Shown: positions 43,272 through 48,704 of the stretch, one piece after another
Position numbering within the stretch: the stretch's first letter is position 1
Layout: every line of letters begins with the position of its first letter
Assembly (NCBI RefSeq): GCF_000308855.1
Contig: NZ_BAGM01000112.1
Span: 1 to 48,704, forward strand
DNA: 48,704 nucleotides
Reading direction: 5' to 3'
Source: Nocardia veterana NBRC 100344
GTDB taxonomy: Bacteria; Actinomycetota; Actinomycetes; Mycobacteriales; Mycobacteriaceae
The notes under the pieces: generated by a model
What the model saw: only the letters and a program-made list of their open reading frames with translations
Database searches by the model: none
What the model was told of the DNA's origin: nothing
Translations under genes and position numbers: made by a program

Positions 43272-46200
43272 ATGAGTGGGGAAGCCTCGGAGTCCGATCG
43301 TCAGGCGCAAATCTTGCGCTATTGGCGGGCCGTGGAGTACTTCAGCCCGCCGAAGGTGGATCGCCTAGATCCTCGGAAGGGCGTCCGGCCCGTCGACATC
43401 AAACGAAAACTGCCTTGGGAGCCAGGGGAATCGGAGCCAGCGAGGGATGGATGCGTATGGCGGCACACAGTCTACGCAGGCGTGTTCGAGATCGCGAAGG
43501 TCCGCGAGGTGCTGCAGAACGCGTTGCGGGTGCCCGACGCCGAGCATGACTTGGATGGCCGTATCAGCGGCGAGAGTGCGCTGTTGAGTTTCGCGGTGGA
43601 CGACACAGGTCATCTGATAAAGGACAGTGTCGCTCTATCCACGTGCGGATGGGCGGTAAGTCGGACCATCACGCCCGGGCCCGGCAGTGACCGCTGGCTC
43701 GACGGCTTCGATGACGACCAAAAGCGCTTGCTGGAATATATCTTCCAGATCGGCGACGGAAAGGTGACGGTCGAGGCGGGTTCGGCTGCCACTGCTCGGC
43801 GCGGCAAGGGACTCGGTCTGGTTGCCGGAACGGCGGCACGGGTGGCATTGGACGTTGCGACCGGGGGGATTTCAGCACTCCCCGCCGTTGCCGGCCTGGC
43901 ACTGACACCGGTGATCGGCGCGATCGGCAGCAAGGTCGTGGAAAAGGTCGGCGATTCCCTGGCCAAGGACGCCACGGAAACGATCTCAAAGGCTGTGAAG
44001 GAGAAGATCAGTAGACAGGAGGATGATGACTCGACGTCCGTTCAGGCGGCGTCCGGTGACTCGGAGGAGAAGCCGCCGTCGGAACTGAGCGCGAAGGTGC
44101 TTGGGGTGACCGACTTGGCTGCGATCACACGCTGGGTCGCCGAGACGATGGGGGTAGAAGAAGCGTTGCAGCCGAACTCGATTCGAGTCAAGAGTCGTCA
44201 GGTGAAAGTCAAGGACAGCGGTTCGACCGACGAGTTTCTGAACAGCTTCTTCGCCGAGGACCTCCAGCGAGTGGCGGATGCGGTGACTACCGGCGACGTG
44301 GGGGAGGTTCTGTCATCGTATCTGCGGGACAACATCGGAATCGACACCAAGCGGCGAATAGACGTGCGCACGAACCCCGGGCGAGTCCTGCAAGCGGTGG
44401 CGCCTCGATCGATGCCGATCGGGCGGTGGCCGGAGCAGGCGGATCGTCCACTGGCCCTGAGTCAGCAGTTCGCGATCAACGAGATCTGCAAGAATCTGAA
44501 AGATCCAGCAGCACGAGGCCTTTACGCGGTGAACGGGCCTCCTGGTACCGGCAAGACGACGATGTTGCGCGATCTCATCGCTGCGGTGGTCGTGGAGCGC
44601 GCACTGCGGCTGGCGACGTTGAAGGATCCGCGTGATGCGTTCAGCAAGGCTGCTCTGGAGTGGCGGACCGAGGATTCGAAACGGACACGTAAGTTCCATC
44701 CGCTGATCCCTGAACTCACCGGGTTCGAGATGGTGGTTGCCTCCGCGAACAACGGTGCTGTGGAGAACATCACCCTCGAGGTTCCCGCCACAAAGGCGAT
44801 TCATCGAGAGTCGTTCCCGGATGCAGATTATTGGTCCGGGCCGGCGACCTTGCTGGCCGATACGGAGTGTTGGGGAGCAATCGCGGCCCGCCTGGGAAAC
44901 CGCAGCAATCGGTCCGAATTCGTCGATCGGTTCTGGCGCGGCAACCAGCCACGAGGCAAACGGAAGCGAGAGGGCGACAAAGAGATTCCCGGGCTGCACG
45001 AGATTCTGCATGCCCTCGAGCAGTCCAAGGCCGATAACGAGAAGTACCGGGTTGTTCCGTGGAGTACTGCCGTCGAACAGTTCGAGAAGGCAGTCGCCGA
45101 GGTCGAGCGACTGGCCGCGCAACGGCAGGTCATCGCGGATATTCTGGAGCGAACCAGCGGATTCGACCTACATTTGCAGCGGTTGCGCCAGCAGGCGGAC
45201 GACCATCGCGACTACATCGTGAAACTGCAGGCTTATCGCGGTGACCTCGAGCGACACGCGACGGCCATGGCAAGGGACCGCACGCGCGCCGAACAAGAGG
45301 TCAACGACGCACGGCGTTCGCTCGACAGCGCCGAGGCACGTGTTGTTCAGGCGGGGATAGCCGTCCGTTCCGCCGAGCGCGCCCTCCGCGACTATGCGCA
45401 GACAAGGCCGGGCATGCTCCGGCGAATTTGGTCACGAAATGCCCTCAGCGACTGGGAAGGCGGTGCGCAACTCCTTGCTGCCCAGGTGACGGCGGCCGAT
45501 GAGTTGGCTGCTCGAGCCGAGGCGTGGCGTAGTGAGCAGAGTGCCGAACTGACCGTGAGGCAGCGGGCACTGAATGAGGCCGCCGAGAAGGAAAGACATG
45601 CCCAGGAACAGCTTTCTCGGTGCGATAGAGATCTCGAGTCGGCGGTACGGGCAGTAGGTGACGCTGACCGAGCTGTTGCGCAGCGAGAGGCGATGGTACA
45701 GCAGGACTCCCAACGGCTGCAGGATGCACGCCGCCGCTGGCCGCGCACGGTTCCTGGCGCCGAATGGGATGCGGCGCCGGATGATCGTGAGCCGATGGAA
45801 CAGCGCGAAAAGTCCTCACCGTGGATGGACGAAGAGTTCGCCGAGGCTCGGTCCCGGGCCTTCCTCGCCGCGCTCGAGCTCCACCGTGCGGTGCTCACCA
45901 ACGCGCCGAAGCAGCTTCGATGGAGCCTCTGGGCGGTGACCGACGTCGTGAAAGGAGAAGCGCCGGCGGATCTTCCGGCCGCCACGGTCTTGACAGCGTG
46001 GCAACTGCTGTTTCTGGTAGTGCCAGTAGTGTCGACGACCTTCGCCTCGTTGTCCCGGATGTTCGCCGCGCTCGGGCGTGAGGCGTTGGGCTGGGTGTTC
46101 ATCGACGAAGCCGGGCAGGCGGCCCCACAGTCAGCGGTAGGCGCGCTGTGGCGTGCACAACGCGCAGTGGTTGTCGGCGACCCGCTGCAGCTCGAACCGG

Positions 46201-47036
46201 TGGTCACCCTGCCGTGGTCGGGACAGAAACGGCTGTGCCGACAGTTCGGTGTCGACGGCCAGTGGGCACCGCAGAACGCGTCCGTGCAGACGATGGCGGA
46301 CCGCCTCAACATATTCGGAACGTGGCTGCCCGAACCGGACGGGCTCGGCGAGACATGGGTGGGATCCCCCCTGCGCGTACACCGTCGGTGCGAACGGCTC
46401 ATGTTCGATATCAGCAATGAGATCGCTTACGACAACATGATGGTTTACGGCGTCTCGTTCAAGACGGAATTCACCCTTCTGACCCGGAGCACCTGGCTCG
46501 ATGTCCCAGCGCAGCCGAGCGGCAGCAAGTGGAATCGAGTCGAAGGCGATTACGCACGCAAGACCTTGGAGACAATCCGGGACCGCATCGAGGACCAGAT
46601 GAATGCCGAACTGGCCAAGGCGCAATTGCCGGACTGGTCGCTGACGGATGCGGACCGAGAGGCCGAGCTCGAGCGGCGGCTGCGGGAGGCTGTGTTCGTA
46701 GTCAGCCCGTTCCGCGATGTCGTCCGAGAACTGCAAAGGGCGCTCGGCACGGTGCTGCCCTCGAACTGGAACCGGGTCGGCACGGTGCACACCACCCAGG
46801 GCAAGGAAGCAGACATTGTGCTGTTGGTCCTGGGCACCGCCAGCGACCAGCGGCAGTCGCGTGATTGGGCTGCCCATCCACCGAATCTGCTCAATGTGGC
46901 CGTGACTCGGGCACGGCGGCGGTTGGTGGTGATCGGTGACTACGAGAACTGGGAAAAGCACCAGAACTTCCAGGTCTTGGCCGAGCGGAGCACACGAGTG
47001 GATGCGGTCAAGGTGTGGGGGGTGTCCACAAGGTGA
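43272..47036 (+). CDS. Large SF1 helicase (AAA_11/AAA_12 type) with coiled coil and hydrophobic insert
   Basis: The 1254-residue protein has an N-terminal region of unknown fold (1-170), a Gly/Ala-rich hydrophobic stretch (about 178-230), then a split SF1B (UPF1/DNA2-like) helicase. Walker A is GPPGTGKTT (422-430), a long charged coiled coil runs about 600-850, motif II is DEAGQ (945-949), motif III GDPLQL (969-974), motif V VHTTQGKEAD (from 1172) and motif VI NVAVTRARR (1208-1216). All catalytic motifs are intact. ATG 43272 follows a GGTGGGGG stretch; an in-frame GTG lies at 43191. Codon use is less G/C-rich than neighbours. Flanks are broken genes and a dead IS3. Related large helicases occur in phage-defence islands; that role is inferred. 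Confidence 0.85.
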   Translation: MSGEASESDRQAQILRYWRAVEYFSPPKVDRLDPRKGVRPVDIKRKLPWEPGESEPARDGCVWRHTVYAGVFEIAKVREVLQNALRVPDAEHDLDGRISGESALLSFAVDDTGHLIKDSVALSTCGWAVSRTITPGPGSDRWLDGFDDDQKRLLEYIFQIGDGKVTVEAGSAATARRGKGLGLVAGTAARVALDVATGGISALPAVAGLALTPVIGAIGSKVVEKVGDSLAKDATETISKAVKEKISRQEDDDSTSVQAASGDSEEKPPSELSAKVLGVTDLAAITRWVAETMGVEEALQPNSIRVKSRQVKVKDSGSTDEFLNSFFAEDLQRVADAVTTGDVGEVLSSYLRDNIGIDTKRRIDVRTNPGRVLQAVAPRSMPIGRWPEQADRPLALSQQFAINEICKNLKDPAARGLYAVNGPPGTGKTTMLRDLIAAVVVERALRLATLKDPRDAFSKAALEWRTEDSKRTRKFHPLIPELTGFEMVVASANNGAVENITLEVPATKAIHRESFPDADYWSGPATLLADTECWGAIAARLGNRSNRSEFVDRFWRGNQPRGKRKREGDKEIPGLHEILHALEQSKADNEKYRVVPWSTAVEQFEKAVAEVERLAAQRQVIADILERTSGFDLHLQRLRQQADDHRDYIVKLQAYRGDLERHATAMARDRTRAEQEVNDARRSLDSAEARVVQAGIAVRSAERALRDYAQTRPGMLRRIWSRNALSDWEGGAQLLAAQVTAADELAARAEAWRSEQSAELTVRQRALNEAAEKERHAQEQLSRCDRDLESAVRAVGDADRAVAQREAMVQQDSQRLQDARRRWPRTVPGAEWDAAPDDREPMEQREKSSPWMDEEFAEARSRAFLAALELHRAVLTNAPKQLRWSLWAVTDVVKGEAPADLPAATVLTAWQLLFLVVPVVSTTFASLSRMFAALGREALGWVFIDEAGQAAPQSAVGALWRAQRAVVVGDPLQLEPVVTLPWSGQKRLCRQFGVDGQWAPQNASVQTMADRLNIFGTWLPEPDGLGETWVGSPLRVHRRCERLMFDISNEIAYDNMMVYGVSFKTEFTLLTRSTWLDVPAQPSGSKWNRVEGDYARKTLETIRDRIEDQMNAELAKAQLPDWSLTDADREAELERRLREAVFVVSPFRDVVRELQRALGTVLPSNWNRVGTVHTTQGKEADIVLLVLGTASDQRQSRDWAAHPPNLLNVAVTRARRRLVVIGDYENWEKHQNFQVLAERSTRVDAVKVWGVSTR

Positions 47037-47129
47037 ACACGGAGAGCATGAATGCCGTGCCATCATTGCGCCGGCGGGTTCGAAGTCTGCGGCGCGAAAC
47101 CATAGAACGATCGCGTCGCCCGCCAGCGC

Positions 47130-47400
47130 GTAATTGGTCGGGGACGCGATGCCCAGAACTCGTAGTACGAGCTCAGCCGGGCGCCCTGGTGTTCGTTGAC
47201 GAACGCCACGAACACCGCCGGGCCTGCCCGAGCTCCGAGGCGAAATGGACACTCGCATCACGCAATACGTCGTTCACCTGTTCCAACTCCGCGACCCGCT
47301 TCTTCTAGGCCCGGTTCTCGGCCGGCATGTCGGTCGTCGGACGATCGCCTCGCTCACCGGCATCGGCCTCGGCTTGGCGGATCCACAGCCGCAACGCTTT
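47130..47400 (-). mobile_element. Remnant of an IS3-family transposase (OrfA end and OrfB start)
   Basis: Reading the minus strand from 47400: ALRLWIRQAEADAGERGD, then MPAENRA, a stop (TAG 47307-47305) where a Leu codon is expected, then KKRVAELEQVNDVLRDASVHF and ASELGQARR. This is the classic C-terminal leucine-zipper part of IS3 OrfA. From GTG 47215 in the next frame, VFVAFVNEHQGAR continues as the start of OrfB, which is internally deleted (jump to SSYYEFWASRP). No terminal inverted repeats were found. The element is dead. Confidence 0.8.
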
Positions 47401-47409
47401 GTGACACAG

Positions 47410-47715
47410 AGTTGCGCTGCCAGCTTCCGGAGAGTTGTACACCCAGCCAGGAGGCGAATCCGGTCAGGCTGTTGGTCTGCCTGCGTTGTGCCGCACCAAA
47501 TTCCGTAAACCGTCTCCCGGACGGACGGGTGCAGGTGGGTTTGCTGCGGGGCCACCCGCCGCGCCCGATTCAGCGCGCCCTGCGCCTGATCCGGCTTGCC
47601 GACCATGAGCCCTGCGCAGCTCACGTCTTGCCAGTGGTGGCCGGGACGCGGCGGTGCTGCCCGAGGGTTATGCGCTCCGATACCGCCGCCGAGCACCAGT
47701 ACATTCTTGAGAGAT
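47410..47715 (-). pseudogene. Frameshifted C-terminus of an XRE/TPR-type regulator
   Basis: The minus strand reads GHHWQDVSCAGLMVGKPDQA and QGALNRARRVAPQQTHLHPS then VRETVYG. After a frameshift near 47495-47505 it continues as AAQRRQTNSLTGFASWLGVQL. Joined, this is the usual end of a large actinomycete family of HTH regulators with TPR-like repeats. The N-terminal HTH half is missing upstream, where the next XRE gene starts on the other strand. The 3' end abuts the IS3 remnant, whose insertion or deletion probably broke the gene. Confidence 0.75.
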
Positions 47716-47728
47716 AGGTGGAGGTGGG

Positions 47729-48340
47729 ATGAAGGCCAGCGCTGCAGAGGTGGCGAATCCGCGGATGTTGGTGCTTGCGCGCGAGTCGCGGTCGCTGACA
47801 CAGGGGCAGTTGGCCGAGCTGATGCAGAAGTTGGCGGACTCGGCCGGCCGCGTTAGTCAGGGGTACGTGAGTCGGGCAGAAGCTGGGCGGTTGGGCGTTA
47901 CCGGCGATCGGCTCGAGCTTTACGCGCACGCGCTGGGCTATCCGGTATCACTGCTCTGCCTTACCGCGCAAGAAGTTGGGGCTGGCGCTGGTTTGGTGCA
48001 CCATCGTAAGAAGCAGGCCGCGGCCGCCGGTGACTTGAAGCGGATTCACGCGATGCTCAACCTCACCAGGATCCAGCTGAAGGGGCTGACGGCTGGTGTG
48101 CCCGGTCGCCATCGCTCTGGGATTCCTCGCATCGAAGTCGATAACGTGACTACCCCGGCTGACGCGGCGCGCGCGGTGCGGAAAGCTCTTGGCGTTCAAA
48201 ATATTCCGAAAGTCATGCGCCATACTTCCCCAAGCAGCCAGTCGGGCAGGTCAGCTACGAAACTGACGCTGCCACAAGGCAACCCACCACTACCCGGGGG
48301 CCGACCATGGACGCCGATCAGCCCCATCGCCCGGCCGTGA
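47729..48340 (+). CDS. XRE-family HTH protein, truncated before its ImmA/IrrE-type half
   Basis: ATG 47729 is preceded by GGAGGTGGG. Residues 10-70 are an XRE helix-turn-helix (LVLARESRSLTQGQLAELM, VSQGYVSRAEAGR). They are followed by the linker normally found before an ImmA/IrrE (HExxH) peptidase domain (AGLVHHRKKQAAAAGDLKRI, then IPRIEV and ARAVRKALGV). After about residue 163 the sequence turns into Ser/Pro/Gly-rich text and ends at 203, and no HExxH is present. The gene is therefore probably truncated or frameshifted near 48215, though the DNA-binding part could still be made. Confidence 0.7.
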   Translation: MKASAAEVANPRMLVLARESRSLTQGQLAELMQKLADSAGRVSQGYVSRAEAGRLGVTGDRLELYAHALGYPVSLLCLTAQEVGAGAGLVHHRKKQAAAAGDLKRIHAMLNLTRIQLKGLTAGVPGRHRSGIPRIEVDNVTTPADAARAVRKALGVQNIPKVMRHTSPSSQSGRSATKLTLPQGNPPLPGGRPWTPISPIARP

Positions 48341-48704
48341 CGAAAGCGAGTAGGAGCATCGATGCCGAAGTGAGGCAATAACGTCATCGCACGGCGCGAG
48401 TTGTATGAAGCCGGAGGGCGGGTCGCAGCCTCGATCGGCCGGGCGCACCAGCAAGACTCGAACGGCCGACACGCGCCGTTCCGTATAGAAGACGTGGAAG
48501 TCGAACCGTCCGACCACGCGCGACAGGCTCCGACTCAACCCAAGCGTCGCCCCCCCGATGACGATAACCGCTGCCGCCCTGGGGCGCGGAAATGCCAACC
48601 GGTCGATCACCTCAGACAGCGGACCTACCCGAGATCTCCACTTGAAAACAAATACTCCAATGTGTTTTTATGGTTTCAGGGAGGTGCGAGAGCCTCCAGC
48701 GACC
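48341..48704. other. 364-base end region, no confident gene
   Basis: A 106-codon minus-strand frame (48290-48610, GTG start) gives VVGRFDFHVFYTERRVSAVR, which faintly recalls a RelE/ParE toxin C-terminus, but its N-terminal part does not fit. An A/T-rich block at 48640-48680 could be a promoter for minus-strand transcription. The region may hold more gene debris. Confidence 0.35.

Noticed and set aside
48290..48610. Minus-strand frame faintly like a RelE/ParE toxin
   Set aside because: Only one short segment fits; no antitoxin gene beside it and weak start signals.

Overview
This window comes from a high-GC actinomycete. Protein content and codon use fit the Corynebacteriales, most likely Nocardia or a close relative. 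A cystathionine beta-synthase, an SGNH hydrolase, a FadA3-like thiolase and a Bax-inhibitor-1/YccA protein lie in the same relative order and orientation that I recall around cbs (Rv1077), Rv1075c, fadA3 (Rv1074c) and Rv1073 in Mycobacterium tuberculosis. Here accessory genes interrupt that backbone.

Layout. 1-3650 (minus strand): the start of an exported protein behind a strongly folded leader, an AbrB-type membrane protein, and cbs. 3894-10146: an accessory block between cbs and the SGNH gene, with a lectin-like/helical protein, a SARP/AfsR-type ATPase regulator, a protein with two DGHH (ParB/sulfiredoxin-like) modules, and a small secreted protein. 10298-13136: SGNH hydrolase, thiolase, DUF1330 protein. 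13288-16211: a DHA2 drug exporter divergent from an ArsR-type repressor with a palindromic operator between them, then a compact toxin-immunity pair (GNFGIG/QYRPP toxin domain plus Imm8). 16283-20691: BI-1 protein, RlmG/RsmC-like methyltransferase, AMIN-like lipoprotein, DUF6153 and DUF305 proteins, a small two-TM protein. 20888-26893: two overlapping secreted/associated lipases, two PucR-type regulators, one hypothetical. 26842-30886 (minus strand): an operon of NCS1 permease, APH-fold kinase and APC permease. 30971-39481: GT87 mannosyltransferase-like protein, GNAT protein, alpha/beta hydrolase lacking its usual His, DUF1266 protein, PH-like/SHOCT-like protein, PAP2 phosphatase, a second DHA2 exporter. 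39569-42720: P450 and acyl-CoA dehydrogenase divergent around a perfect KstR-type box (cholesterol regulon), then a DoxX protein.

42744-48704 is a lower-GC, gene-graveyard island. It holds a truncated exported-protein gene, an intact 1254-residue SF1 helicase with an unusual Gly-rich hydrophobic insert and a long coiled coil, a dead IS3 fragment, a frameshifted XRE/TPR regulator and an XRE gene cut before its expected ImmA/IrrE-type half. The helicase is the only intact large gene there and the best candidate for an undescribed (possibly defence) function. The toxin/Imm8 cassette and the tandem DGHH protein are the next most interesting items. No tRNA, rRNA or CRISPR array was recognised.
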